Positions 23,098 through 35,735 of a stretch of 64,000 bases of DNA are shown here, piece after piece. Origin of the DNA: Pontederia crassipes. Taxonomy: Eukaryota; Streptophyta; Magnoliopsida; Commelinales; Pontederiaceae. The position numbers and the translations under genes are program-made. The notes beneath the pieces are model-generated. The model ran no database searches, was not told where the DNA came from, and was given only the letters and a program-made list of their open reading frames with translations. The stretch covers positions 40,823,696-40,887,695 of the forward strand of contig CM060188.1 in NCBI GenBank assembly GCA_030549335.1. The letters run 5' to 3'. Within the stretch, counting starts at the first letter, position 1, and every line of letters starts with the position of its first letter.

Positions 23098-26000
23098 CTC
23101 GTCTTGTCCAAATTGGCTTCTTCCTGTCATTCTCCGAATTAGTAGTGGTTGAGAAGGTTCTGTTTCTAGTTCCAGAAGAATAAATATGGGCTCAGTAATT
23201 CGCATTCGAAGGTTCCCTTTTACAAATCAGTGTGCTAAAAAATGGTAAAAAACTGAATCAAGAAAAATAAGCCAACAGTCGAGAACTTTGCTCCATCACT
23301 GAGTGTTCTCGTGGACATTACCGTTGATCTTGATTAAGAAGTCCAAAGTTTTACAGTATGCATGATAATTATGGTTTTATGTCTTTTATTTTGTTCATTT
23401 TCCAAGTAACCAATGTGCATTACTGTTGTAACAAAAATAATATATCAATGCGGTTAAGAGGAAAAAAAAGTTTCTCTCTTTTTGTTTGGCTGGAAAAACG
23501 AACATGGCAATAATTTTCTTTTTAACAACTGTATTTTTGTATAATTTGCATGCCAAGGTACAATGTCTTCTTGCATTTCAGAATGTCATGATATGTGTTG
23601 ATGACTATTTTCTCCCCATTGAACTCCAAATATTTTTTTTGACTGCAATGGAATTATTGTTTACTGATGCCGTCTATCTACACATGATAAAGAGAGGCCT
23701 TAACCATTTCCTGAGCAGAATGATCGTGATTTGGTTGTCTAATTAAGTTCCGACAGGGTTTCAGGCTGATTAAAAAAATAATCCTTTGAGAATGTCTAAA
23801 CAAATTGACCATGAATCCATTGCATCTCAGGCAGAAAAAAAGACCTCTTTAGCTGGTAAGTCATGTCCCATCACCTAGCATGTAGGTTGAAACTTCAGTG
23901 ATGTCATTCAATGTTCTAGCCTTGGAATTATGAGCTAAGAATTTATCCCATCAGAATCAAGTAGGATTTCAAGTTCTATATTTGTTGATCAAAACTCAAA
24001 ATACAGAAACGCTTCAGATTTTTCTTCCTAACTGATTATATCTTGTTTTTTTTTTGAAAATTTTCAACCAAATCATCGAATGTGCAAGACTATTAACATT
24101 TGACTAATGCGATATTCGGATGAGATATAAAGGTAAACTGTAAATTTCAAGACTGTTAGCTCTAGTTACACAATCTTAGGACACAATCCTACTAACTATT
24201 ATATCTTTGGATTCCCTTAAATTTTTATTCAAATACTCAAGACTGAATGCTCATTACACAGACTATGAACTTCATGAACTGTTGGCCGTATTGAATTGAT
24301 AACTTTGCTTGAATTCCAACATAAACACACATTGAGTTCAAATTGATGATGATCCATAGATGATGCAATTAATAGAGCCGCCATGCTACGATATGCCTCC
24401 TTTACAAGTTGTCCTTTTAGATATTCAAATGAACATACCTTTGATTTACTTGATTCACATGTTTACAATACTCAGCTTGATCGAGTCTCAAGTCTCACAT
24501 CCAAGTACCTTGGAAGGCCACTCATTCAGCTTCCCTCAGTTCAACCCGTCTCTGTTTCTTCGCTGGATTTGTCAATGGGGGCCTTCAGCAGCACAGGGAT
24601 CAGCCCTTCCCTTGATCTTGACCTCTTATGTGGAAGTGCCGCAACAATGCCGTATCCTTTTCCAGCAGCAGTCTCGGATCTTGAAAAGCCTATGTACATG
24701 GAGATGGCTGCCGGTGCGATGGAAGAAGTGATCAGGCTGGTGCAGACTGATGAACCCCTCTGGTCCAAGACTGGGAGTGATGGAAGGGAGATCCTTCAAT
24801 TGGAAAGCTATGAGAGATTCTTTCCTAGGCCGGGTCAACAGCTCAAGTTCCCGGACGTTCATATTGAGGCATCCAGGGGCTCAGCTGTGTTTTTTATGAG
24901 TGCAGCAGAATTGGTTAACATGTTCATGGATTCAGTAAGACTCAGATCATAATCTTTGGTGATATACAAGTGTTTTCCTTTAGCTTCTGTTATAGACCGA
25001 ATACACTTCATCCTGTTCACAGGGAAAGTGGGTGGAATGTTTTCCTACAATTGTCTCCAAAGCAAAGACTCTGGACGTCCTCGCAGGTGAAATGGGTGGG
25101 AACAGGAGCGGATCATTGATTTTGGTATTATCCTTTCTTATTCTTCTCTTTTTTTTATATTAGTCTGGTGTTACATTTCACTTCACTAATCAAATTGCAA
25201 GTGCCATGCAGATGTATGAGGAACTTCAGGTCCTTTCTCCAATTGTCGCTGCCCGCGAATTCTTCGTTCTGAGATACTGTCAACAAATTGAACAGAGCTT
25301 GTGGGTGATAGCAGACGTTTCGGTGGATCACGCTAGAGACAACCAGCTCGCCTCTTTCTCACAGTGCAGGAAGCTTCCCTCGGGGTGCTTAATTCAGGAC
25401 CTGTCCAATGGTTACTCCAAGGTGCATTAGCCCTGCTTCCTCTCGCTACCTTTGCAGTTTTGTATCAACTAATTGCTGTTATCATTATTTCGATTTTATG
25501 TTCTTCTGTAGATCACCTGGGTCGAACACATGGAGATTAAAGAAAAGACCCCAGTTCACTTACTCTTCAGGGACCTAGTACACAGTGGAATGGCCTTTGG
25601 AGCGCAGAGATGGATTGCTGCACTTCAGAGGACGTGCGAGAGGATGGCTTCCTTGTTAGTCGCTGAGCTTTCACCGAGGGACAACGAAGGAGGTAATGCA
25701 TGCACGAGTGCCATACGCAAAATTCGTACCAAACTTAGATTCCATTAGAATTCATGCTGCTGCTTGACTCTGCAACTCTCCCAGCTGCAAGATAGAAAGC
25801 AAAATTGAATAAATAAATGAATGAACATGTGTGTACCAGTGATGCACTTAATAGAAAGCAAGAGGAGCATGATGAAGCTTGCCCAGCGGATGGTGAACCA
25901 CTTCTGCAACAGCATCAGCGCAACAAATGGGAACAAGTGGACCACCCTCTCAGGGCAGAACGACGTTGGGGTCAGGATCATTCTTCACAAGGCCGGAGGT

Positions 26001-26932
26001 CCCGGGCAGCCCAACGGCGTCGTCCTCAGCGCGGCCACCTCCATCTTCTTGCCCGTATCACCTGACAGGGTGTTCAACTTCTTGAAGGATGAGCATGCTC
26101 GAAGTCAGGTTTGTGTTGTACTATGCCAACCCACATCTAATCTAATTAACATGTAATCATTCAGCTCATCAAACTCTAACGCATCATTTGTCTTTCATTT
26201 TCTTTCCTTTTGCTTTTTTCAACTTTTCTTTTCTTTTCCTTTATTTTCTAGTGGGATGTTCTCTCGACTGGAAACAACGTTAAAGATGTGGCTCACGTAA
26301 ACATCGGCTCAAATCCTGGAAACTGCGTCACACTTCTACGCGTAAGCTTTAATAATCTCGTCCTCCAAAATATCGTGTTCCATCTGTTTTTGCTTTTTGG
26401 TTTGTAAGAGTTCCTTATGTTGTTTCATGTCTATATATCTATAGTTACTGAATTGAAGTGTTGTGTTCAGAGACGTGGTTTTAAGTGCGTAACTAATCGT
26501 ACTGACGTGCCAACTAATATGATGAACAAAACTATACGATCCATGCAGGGTCTGAACTCCAGCCAGAACAACATGCTGATACTCCAGGAGAGCTACACGG
26601 ACGCGTCTGAGTCCTTCGTGGTGTATTCCCCGGTGGACCTGCCGGCGATCAACGTGGTCATGAGCGGCGAGGACACGGCGTACATCCCCCTCCTGCCGTC
26701 CGGCTTCACCATACTGCCCGACGGGCAGGCCATGGGCGCGGAGGGGGCATCGACCAGCTCCAACCCCATGCGGGGCGGCTGCTCGGGGTCCCTGGTCACC
26801 GTGGCGTTCCAAATACTGATGAGCAGCTTGCCATCTGCCAGGCTGAACATGGAGTCAATCACCACAATCAATAACTTGATCGGAACCACAGTTCAGCAAA
26901 TAAAGACTGCCTTGAACTGCCACAGCGTCTGA
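22318..26932 (+). CDS. HDG11-like: HD-ZIP class IV homeodomain-START transcription factor, ten exons, 695 aa
   Basis: Exons: 22318-22418, 22559-22676, 22859-23047, 24476-24934, 25023-25124, 25212-25421, 25512-25692, 25855-26108, 26252-26341, 26549-26932 (TGA at 26930-26932). All junctions keep frame. The homeodomain spans about residues 17-76, with RYHRHT and helix-3 motif [13 protein letters not shown]. The zipper-loop-zipper follows, with the loop cysteines in ICPSCGG (C107, C110). START spans about 209-441 ([19 protein letters not shown]-like GMAFGAQRW), then the START-adjacent region to the C terminus. This order is unique to plant HD-ZIP IV nuclear regulators of epidermal cell fate, which bind L1-box DNA. 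The zipper motif [17 protein letters not shown] and CGGPP...YFDEQKLR resemble HDG11/HDG12/ROC8 more than GL2; the exact orthologue is an inference. The N terminus is very short, 16 residues before the homeodomain. Intron 2 uses a GC donor. No frame damage is seen. Confidence 0.95.
22677..22858 (+). other. GC-AG intron (intron 2) of the HD-ZIP IV gene
   Basis: Exon 2 ends ATGAAG and is followed by GCATGG, not GT. The acceptor TTCTTGCAG precedes ACGCAGCTTGAG. Joining AAG to ACG restores the family-typical TQMK-TQLER boundary in phase 0. The nearest GT (in ACGAGTTTAC) would break the frame. Confidence 0.85.
23048..23098 (+). repeat. (CT)n microsatellite at the 5' splice site of intron 3
   Basis: The donor GTACTCTCT runs directly into about 45 bp of CT repeats with one CGCT interruption. 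The intron (23048-24475, 1428 bp) is the longest of the gene, and the rest of it is AT-rich without a recognisable insert. Confidence 0.85.
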
Positions 26933-29449
26933 TCATGCAGCAAGAAATTAAGCGTGCTCCTCCTCCTTTACCTCTTCCTTCAACCTCCCAACCACCTCCT
27001 TTAACTGCTGCACATCTGATGGGTCTTGGAGGGCTTCTGATGTGACATTTACTAGGGGATTAAATTTGGTTCCTTTTTGTTAGTTGGTAGGACTTGAATG
27101 CTGCTGCTTCCATGCTGAGCTGAGCTGAGCTATTTAGTGTTAGGAACTCCCAAGATGCTACTGCTGCTGCAGGTCCAAGGACAGCACCAAAAATATTTCG
27201 TAAACAGGAGTCAAGAACGCACCATACCTCCCTCCCTTTCTTCTGCTATCATAATCAGCCCCCCTCCCTTGTCCTCTGGATTTCCCCTTTGGGCACTTCA
27301 TTTCTACACCCGCACAACACCTCCCTCCTGTTTCTATCCCCTCACCCCCCACCCCACCACCACCAACCACCAGAAACCATTCTTTTCTTTTCGTCCCTTC
27401 ATGCTAGCAGAGGGTTATGGTTATGGTTCGGGTATTGACTTCTGTGCAAGAACATCTCTTTTATGAACATTTACTTTCAAGCAAACAAGTTTTTATTTAA
27501 AAAGAAATGATGCGTTACTGTCGCTGCTTTGTGCGCATTTGCTGCTGCTCTTTTTTTTTTCTCTGCCTGTAATTAAGGTGAAATGGCAGTGGAGACTTAG
27601 ATGCTGATGCTACTGCTGCTGCTGCAACTTGGAGTTGGTGAAGACCTTGTCTAGATGAGGGACCTTCACATGGATGATTTATATACATTTGTACCTACGG
27701 TCCCATCAGCAATTGAGGGAGGCTGATCAATGCAAAGTTGCGCCACTACTAAAAGTGGGGGCGTCGCATTTATCCCTTGTTAACTTTCAACTTGCTCTTC
27801 TTCACTGCCACTTGTCCAATAATCTACTTCAATGAAACATTAGATTATATTCGGCTGTTACTGCTAGCTTTAATTGTCATCGTAGGCTCAAGCACCCCCT
27901 CTCTCTCTCTCTATCCTCTCATACCATCAACACTCATCAATTGGCGCAAGGGCTACACTTCTTCTTTCCTTCTTTTGGGGATGCAAGGACTAGATTAGGT
28001 TCTCTACCCCATTCTTTTTGCTACTATATATATATATATATAATATATATATGCTACATGCCAGCTAATTAAGCAAGCAAGGAAATCGAAAACCTCCTCA
28101 TCTCAGTGCTGCTTGATTTGTGTTAAAAGATAGCTAAAAATGCAAGTGTAGTACACTTTGAAATTGCACTAGCATGTGTGTCTGCTCATTGTCAATTCTA
28201 ACAATGTACGAGTACGCTATATAGTATGCGTGCGTACCCTTCATTGGTGTCTTCTTCTCTGTACATTTTACAGTCATTCTGCCTTATCGGATGAGATTTT
28301 AGCTTGACCACATATTTTTTTATTGCCACTTTTGGAGAAGTGGCAATCATCGTCCAATTCATGTGTCTTTAAGAGTTATACGCACTGATCACATATTAGA
28401 GTCGCGACTAATCAGGTGTTGAGCGGACCGATCTCCGAATTCCAATTTCTTTTTATAATCCATGTGTTATTGCAAAGGATATTCGAATTGCTACGGCAAA
28501 CTCACATTTATGTGGGCTGCGAAACAAATCTGCATAAAAGAAATAATGATAGTACATGGATGATAATTTCGATCAATGAACACATTAATTGCCCGAGTTA
28601 GTCGGATAAACCACACATAAAAATTGTTCATACGGTTGGCAAAATAAGCACTGGAGGTTGGTCCATGGAATCTGTACGGATGTCCATGGCTTCCACATGG
28701 ACAGCATTCGAGTCATTATTTTGTGTTCGCCGAATTGAATGGGAGTTCCATCTGCTAGCTGGACGTTGATTTCAACACTGCAGGAGGCTGTTGGGGCTGA
28801 ATCCATCGCCTCTGCGACTCCGACAGCAAGTAATGAGCACGCAATCCTATGCTAATAATCATGAAACTTAACCTAATTAATATCTATTTATGTGAGCTGC
28901 ACAATCCTGATCAGACGAAAGATATTAAAAGTTCACAGTGGGTTTTAAATTTTGTTTGCCTGCAAAGAACTGTAAAAACGTGTTCTTTCTTTTTCTTTTT
29001 GCTTTATAAGAAAGTCTTGACATCGAATTTTCAAAATGATGTATCAACTAGTAGGGAATAATAAAACTGTAAAATAGTGTAATAAGAAAGGAAAGAGACA
29101 GTAAGTTTTTTTTATTTATTTTCTTTTCTTCTTTCTCTCCCCTTCCAGCTTTCACATAGATAGAACTAAATCACGAATCTAGCGTTTCTCACCGAAGAAA
29201 CTCTGTCAAGAATTCAAAAGGTTGAACTTGTCATTGAGGTCTATATCAAATGACGTGAAGTTGGGGAAAAAATAGCAATCCATCCATCCTCTGTGGACTT
29301 AGTGTATTAGATAATTTGACTTTGTATGAATTTTCTATAATTAAATCTCACCCTTATCCACTACACCACAAAATGATATGTAGTTTAATCCAAAAATGAA
29401 AGAACATCTCCTCAGAAGATGGAATGAACTTAAATTATTTGAGTTAAGT
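26933..29449. other. 3' flank of the HD-ZIP IV gene; no further gene seen
   Basis: The first few hundred bases are presumably the 3' UTR (a GAGCTGAGCTGAGCTA run near 27118, pyrimidine-rich blocks to about 27380). CT repeats lie near 27898-27915 and (TA)n at 28026-28050. Small open frames are not conserved-looking. The next repeat array begins near 29450. Confidence 0.5.
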
Positions 29450-30815
29450 TTTATTATTGTAGATTTGAGCACCTAGAGGTTTTATACATTTGTTGCTGAA
29501 TTCAAATTGTCTCACTTGATCATTTTAATAAAACGCATTCATCGATTCATCTTGGAATTATGATCTACGTAATATGTTACATATTTTAATCTAGTTGTGG
29601 CTCTACATGTATATTGTTGATAGGCAAAAATATTGCATCAAACCAGTAGCAAAAATCCTAAAAAACTAAATTAAATAGCAAATCATTCTTTTTTTTTTCA
29701 ATTGCCACCATAGTATACAAGTGATCGGATAAAAATTAAAATTCCTTGTCACTCGACTAAATTTTATCACCCTGGGTCGCATTCCTGACTTTGACAAGTG
29801 AAGCTCCTTACGAAAATATTCTGCATATGGTAGATTTCGATCTCGATATATACCTCCTTAAGCGTGGAGAAGTTGCTAACCACTTGACCTAAACCTACAT
29901 TGGTGAAACAATTCATTTTAAACAAACTATCATAGAAGCTCACTATAGTCTAACTCAAGGTGCGATAGCCCCACGCTATACCCATAGCAACCCGCTAGAC
30001 TTCCAAAGAGGGAGAATACAAAAGAATTCTAAGTTTATATAGGTGGCTTTATATTGGGTTTTGAATGGGGTTTTGAGTATTTTATATTAAGGCTTTTATT
30101 TGGAGTAATGAGTTAATGGGATAGATGACCTTATTTAAAATTGGGGCTTTGCATCGAGCAACCTCCAAGATAGAATTCGAGAGATAGAGGTTGTCAACCG
30201 TGCTTGAACTTGGGGTTATCAACATACATGAGTTTTTAAAGTGAAAGTTATCAACATGCATGAGTTTTCAAAGCTTCACCAAGTTAATGGATGTGATTGA
30301 GATTGATATTATTGTCGTATACGATTTTTCTCACTTACGCGTAAAGTTAATTATAGTATGTAAATATTATAATTATACCTATACATTTTATGACTATGAT
30401 AAAATGATATAAATATATATAAACACTTGACATAATAAAAATATAAAATTAACTATGATGTTTGAAATTCAAACTAAAATGAGACATTCAGATTATATGA
30501 GACATTCCAAAATAAAATGGAAATAAAAATATTAACTATGATGTTTGAAATTCAAAAGATGAAAATGATGTTCTCATTAGGCAATCATACAAGAAAATGA
30601 GGATACCGAAATTCAAAAGTTTAAACTAATGCATTTTCTTAATGTAAATTTTGTTAAATATATTTTTTCCAATCATCTTTTGTTTATTATTCATTTTTCT
30701 TGTAGAAATTCTTGCCTTAACTTCTTATATACCTTTTTTCGTTTGTTAAGTTCATATTATGTCCTTAATTTCCTATTAGTTGTCTCATAATTTTTTAATA
30801 AACTTACAAATTTAT
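29450..30815 (-). repeat. Unit 6 of the 1-1.7 kb repeat family, inverted orientation
   Basis: Read on the minus strand it shows the same landmarks as units 1-5 in the same order, from the TTTATCGATAAATTTGTAAG boundary to the AAATCT-CTAGGTGC end. On the plus strand these appear as TTTTATACATTTGTTG, TATTGCATCAAACCAGTAGC and AATGTAAATTTTGTTAAATA. Confidence 0.75.
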
Positions 30816-31266
30816 CGATAAATGAACTCATGGTAGGTACAATGAATTCATGGATCTAATTAAATTTTCCAATAAAGGTAAGAGTGCAACCAATGCTTGC
30901 AATTAATAACAAGGTCAAGTGTAATTTTGGTAGTTATAATGATGCTACATAATTCCATTTGTTATTTATATTATTATTATCGTAGATTTTAGAACCTAGA
31001 GATTTTATACATTTATTGGTGAATTTAGACCATCTCCCTCGAGCATTATAATAAAAACACATTCATCTATTCATCTTGAAATTATGATCATCCACATGTA
31101 ATATGCTTTAGATATGTTACATATTTAAATCTAATTGTGGCTCTACATCATATCGTTGATAGGTGAAATATTGCAAATTAAATTAGGTAGCAATTCATTC
31201 TTCTTTTTTTAATTCCTGCCATGGCATTCGGAGTGATCAAACAAAAATTAAAATCCGTTATCAATC

Positions 31267-31314
<48 letters not shown>

Positions 31315-31785
31315 CACTTGACATAATAAAAGTATAAAAAAGTTTGTTACACTAAGAAATAGGAATGGTAGTGTTACTTATATGATAAGTAGTATATTCA
31401 TCTAGTATCATATTCTTTTTTTTTTTCTTCTGAAAATTCATGTTGTAGACTTCATCACTACAAAGGCGTGCGACTCAATCAATCTAGATTATATGAGACA
31501 TTCCATACTAAAATGGCAATAAAAATATTCACTATGACGTTTGAAATTTAGAAGATGAAAATGATGTTCTCATTAGGCAATCATTTAAGACAAGAAAATG
31601 AGGATTTCAAAATTCAAAAGTTTAGACTAATGCATTTTCTTAATGTAAATTTTGTTTAAATATACTTGTTCCAATCATCTTTTGTTTATTATGTATTTTT
31701 CCTGTAGAAGTTCTTACCTTAACTTCTTTTATACTTTTTTTAATCACTTTTTCATTTGTTAAGTTCAAATTGTGTCCATTTATTG
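30816..31785 (-). repeat. Unit 7, inverted, with internal (TA)n expansion
   Basis: It is a shortened copy of about 1 kb that lacks the central CTCGATCACGTCC part. A (TA)n tract at about 31269-31312 lies at the position next to ACACTTGACATAATAAAAGT where units 3, 8, 9 and 10 also have TA repeats. Confidence 0.72.
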
Positions 31786-32267
31786 ATAAATGAACTTATG
31801 GTAGGTACAATGAATTTATGGATCTAATTAAATTTTTCAATAAAGGTAAGAGTGCAGCTAATACTTGCAATTAATAACAAGGTCGTGTAATTTTGGCAGT
31901 TATGATAATGCTTCACAATTCCATTTATTATTATTATTATTATTATAGATTTCAGCACCTAGAGATTTTATACATTTATTGTTGAATTTAGACTGTCTCA
32001 CTCGAGCATTATAATAAAAGCACCTTCATCGATTCATCTTGAACTTATGATCATTCATATGTAATATGTTTTAGATATGTTACGTATTTTAATGTAATTG
32101 TGGCTTTTGCGTATCCCTGATAGGTGAAAATATTGCATCAAACTAGTGGCAAAGACCCTAAAAAACTAAATTAAGTAGCAATCCATTCTTCTTCTTTTTT
32201 AATTCCCGTCGTAGTATTCGGAGTGATCAAATAAAAATTAAAATTCATCATCAATCATGTATGTATG

Positions 32268-32318
<51 letters not shown>

Positions 32319-32845
32319 CACTTGACATAATAAAAGTATAAAGAAATTGTTACACTAAGAAATAGGAATGGTGGTGTTACTTATATGATAAGTAGTATAT
32401 TTGTCTAGTATCATATTCTTTATTATTATTATTATTTTTGAAAATTGATGTTGTAGACTTCACCACTACAAAGGCGTGCGACTCAACCAATCTAGATTAT
32501 ATGAGACATTCCATACTAAAATGGCAATAAAAATATTCACTATGATGTTTGAAATTGAGAAGATGAAAATAATGTTTTCATTAGGTAATCATTTAATACA
32601 AGAAAATGAGGATACCAAAATTCAAAAGTTTAGAAATGCATTTTCTTAATGTAAACTTTGCATAAATATATTTGTTCCAATCACCTTTTGTTTATTATGT
32701 ATTTTTCTTGTAGAAGTTCTTGCCTTAACTTCTTATATACTTTTTTAATACCTTTTTCATTTGTTAAGTTCATATTGTGTCCTGAAGTTCCTATTAGTTT
32801 TCTCCTTAGTTGTCCCATAACTTTTTAATAACTTACTAATTTATC
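31786..32845 (-). repeat. Unit 8, inverted, with internal (TA)n expansion
   Basis: It is very similar to unit 7, sharing the same internal deletion and TA tract position (about 32275-32317). That suggests the pair arose by a recent tandem duplication. Confidence 0.72.
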
Positions 32846-33449
32846 GATAAATAGAAATTCATTTTTCTTTTTTCAATTGCCGCCATAGTCGTAGTGATCA
32901 AATAAAAATAAAAATCCATTATCACTCAGCTAAACTTTGTCACCCCGAGTCACATTTCTAGCTTTGGCAGGCAAAACTCCTTATGAAAATATTTTGCATA
33001 TGATAAATTTTGAACTCAAGACCTCCTCAAGCTAGGACAAGTTGATTACCACTTGACATAAATCCCCATTGGTGTAAATAATTCATTTTAAATAATATAT
33101 AATAGTAGCTCACTATAGTATGACTCGACGTGCTATAGTCCCACGCTATACCCATAGCGACCTACTACAGTTCCAAAGAGGGAGAATAAGAGGAAATGAA
33201 GCTTATGACAAAATTCTAAGTTTATATAGGGTTCTAAATGGGGTTTAGGTATTTATATTAGGGATTTATTTCGGGTAATGAGTTAATGGGATAAATGACC
33301 TTATTTTAAATTGGAGCTTATTTATTCTATATATTTTAATATTTATTATGTATGATTTAGTATTTAATATTTTTTAATTTTTTTTGGCCTCCCTCAATCT
33401 TTTTTTCGGCTCCATCCCCGTCAACAATCATGCTCTAACTTAAGGTTAT
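32846..33449 (-). repeat. Unit 9, inverted, first part
   Basis: Family landmarks (CACGCTATACCCATAGCG, TAATGAGTTAATGGGATAAATG) run up to the CTTAAGGTTAT site, where a CACTA element begins. Near 33320-33420 the sequence diverges, with a T-rich insert of about 100 bp. Confidence 0.65.
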
Positions 33450-33976
33450 CACTACAAGAAATTTGTTGATAGCCACACAATTTAGTGTCTCAAGATAGAC
33501 GCGCTAAATCAATGCCAATAGTGATGAAACAGATACACAGTGGCATCGACAGACAAGAAATGCTAATTGCCTCGTCATTGCTTTGCATTAGTGTCACCTT
33601 TATGTTACAAAATGTTGATGCCAATTGTGGTGCCTTCTCGACGCTACCGCGCCACTATTATTGCGTGCGAACACAAAAAATGTGTGATAAATCATAGCGC
33701 TACGTGGCATCCACAAAGATGCGATGCTGAATTGATTTACTTAACACTGCAATGGTTTCGTCGCCAATGCGACGCTCTTGTTTCCCTAAATGCATGCCAA
33801 ATACAACATTATAGAGGCGTCGGCTACCTGTGGCACTAAATATTTTGTATTTATAGAAGTATATGAATACAAATATACATGTATGTATGTAGATACAAAT
33901 GCACACATATATGTATATATATAAATACAAAGGCATATATACCTATATTAATTTAAGTAGATAATTAATGTGAATT

Positions 33977-34015
<39 letters not shown>

Positions 34016-34615
34016 AATATTAGCGTGAGATCAGAGATTTTGATCTCACCCTCAAATCAGTAAATCTCAATCATTATAATCATGCATCAACGGTCCAGAT
34101 CAAACAAAAGGCTGACCTGATTTTTTTTTTCATTTGAACCAAGTTCAACTAAGATATCGATATGGACCGTCCTAGACATGTATGATTTCTTTTGTTAAAT
34201 CATGCAATTATGAACATTGGAATTAAGCGATATAGTTTTTCTTAGTAGTTAGACTAGAAAAAATAAATATCTATATACATATATAAAAATAAAAGGATGT
34301 TAATTTAAGTATACTTATATATATGTATATATCTATATACAAAAACATATATATTTGTATAATTAGGTAATTTAAATTTATATACATATTTATTAATATT
34401 ATGTTAACTATAGTGCCTGAATAAAGCTAGAAGATGGCGCTAATAGCGTCGATGGACTTTGGGCGTGATGTCGACGTTATTAGCGTCAAATGATCCGCGT
34501 CACATCCTTTGTAGCGTTGAGGAGACGCTAATGTGTAGCTATACTTTTTAGCATCTTGTTAGCACTGCTTTAGAGATGCAATGTTGTGTTTCTAGTCGTG
34601 CTATTTCTTGTAGCG
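33450..34615. mobile_element. Nonautonomous CACTA (En/Spm-type) element, 1166 bp, TSD TAT
   Basis: The left end is CACTACAAGAAATTTG. The reverse complement of the right end is CGCTACAAGAAATAG, one base off CACTA. TAT flanks both sides (33447-33449, 34616-34618), and the host repeat reads continuously across the site (GGTTAT to CAACATGCATGAG). Subterminal AGCGTC/GACGCT motifs recur near both ends, as in CACTA elements where they bind the transposase accessory protein. It has no transposase ORF, so it would depend on an autonomous relative. Confidence 0.85.
34014..34049. mobile_element. End of a second (TA)n-associated TIR element inside the CACTA element
   Basis: Directly after (TA)n (about 33981-34012) the sequence GGAATATTAGCGTGAG resembles the TIR GGAATATTAGGGTGCA of the element at 4410-16479. 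It is followed by a hairpin with arms GTGAGATC (34025-34032) and GATCTCAC (34042-34049), and shortly after by AACGGTCCAGATC, similar to the subterminal ACCGTCCAGATG at 4436. The other end is not identified. Confidence 0.45.
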
Positions 34616-34804
34616 TATCAACATGCATGAGTTTTCATAATGAAAGTTATCAACATACATGAGTTTTCAAAGCTTCACGAGGTTGATGTGCTTGAGCTCG
34701 AGGTTGCTGTCGTAAATGGTTTTTCTCGCTGACGCATATAGTTAATTCTAGTTTGTAAGTATCATAAGTTTACCTATACACTTTGGAAGTATGATAAATA
34801 AATA

Positions 34805-34853
<49 letters not shown>

Positions 34854-35161
34854 ACTTGACATAATAATGCTACAAAAAGTTTATTAAGTTAATAAATAGA
34901 AAAAGATGGCATTAATTATATGATAAGTAGTATATTGTCATATATGATTTTTCTCGTTGACACGTAGAGTTAATTCTAGTTTGTACGCAATATAAATTTA
35001 CTTATACATTTTATAAAAAAAGTTTATTAAACTAATAAATAGAAAATGATGGCGTTAATTATATGATAAGTAGTATATTGTCATATATGGTTTTTCTCAC
35101 TCACACGTAGATCTAATTCTAGTTTGTAAGCAATATAAATTTACTTTATACATTTTGTAAG

Positions 35162-35214
<53 letters not shown>

Positions 35215-35735
35215 CTAGACATAATAAAAGCATAAAAAAGTTTGTTAAACTAAGAAATAGGAAATGATAATGTTACTTATATGATAGGTAGCAGATTCGT
35301 CTAGTCTCATGTTCATTTTTTTCAAAAAAAATCATGTTGTATGCTTCACCAATACAAAGGCATGCCACTCAATCAATTTGGATTAGATAAGGCATTCCAT
35401 ACTAAAATGACAACAAAAATACTCAATATGATGTTTGAAATTTAGAAATGAAAATGGTGCTTTCATTAGGCAATCAATTGAGAAAAGAAAATGAAGATGC
35501 CAAAATTCAAAGTTTAGATAAATATATTTTCTTAATGTAAATTTTGTATAAATATTTTGGTTCCAATCACCTCTTGTTTATTATGTTTTTTTTTGGCAGA
35601 AGATCTTGCCTTAACATCTTATATACATTTTTGTTAATCCATTTTTCATTTGTTAAGTTCATATTGTGTCTTTAAGTTCCTATTAGTTTTCTTGTTAGCT
35701 GTCACATAACTTTCTAATAAACTTACTAAATTATG
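34616..35735 (-). repeat. Unit 9, inverted, second part
   Basis: It resumes the unit after the CACTA insertion with CATGCATGAGTTTTCATAAT. It contains (TA)n at 34810-34850 and 35163-35187, and a (GA)n run at about 35188-35213. The TTTGTAAGCAATATAAATTTAC block is repeated twice more, a local duplication. Confidence 0.7.

Noticed and set aside
26336-26812. 158-codon minus-strand frame
   Set aside because: It is antisense to exon 10 of the HD-ZIP IV gene, where the plus strand encodes the START-adjacent region.
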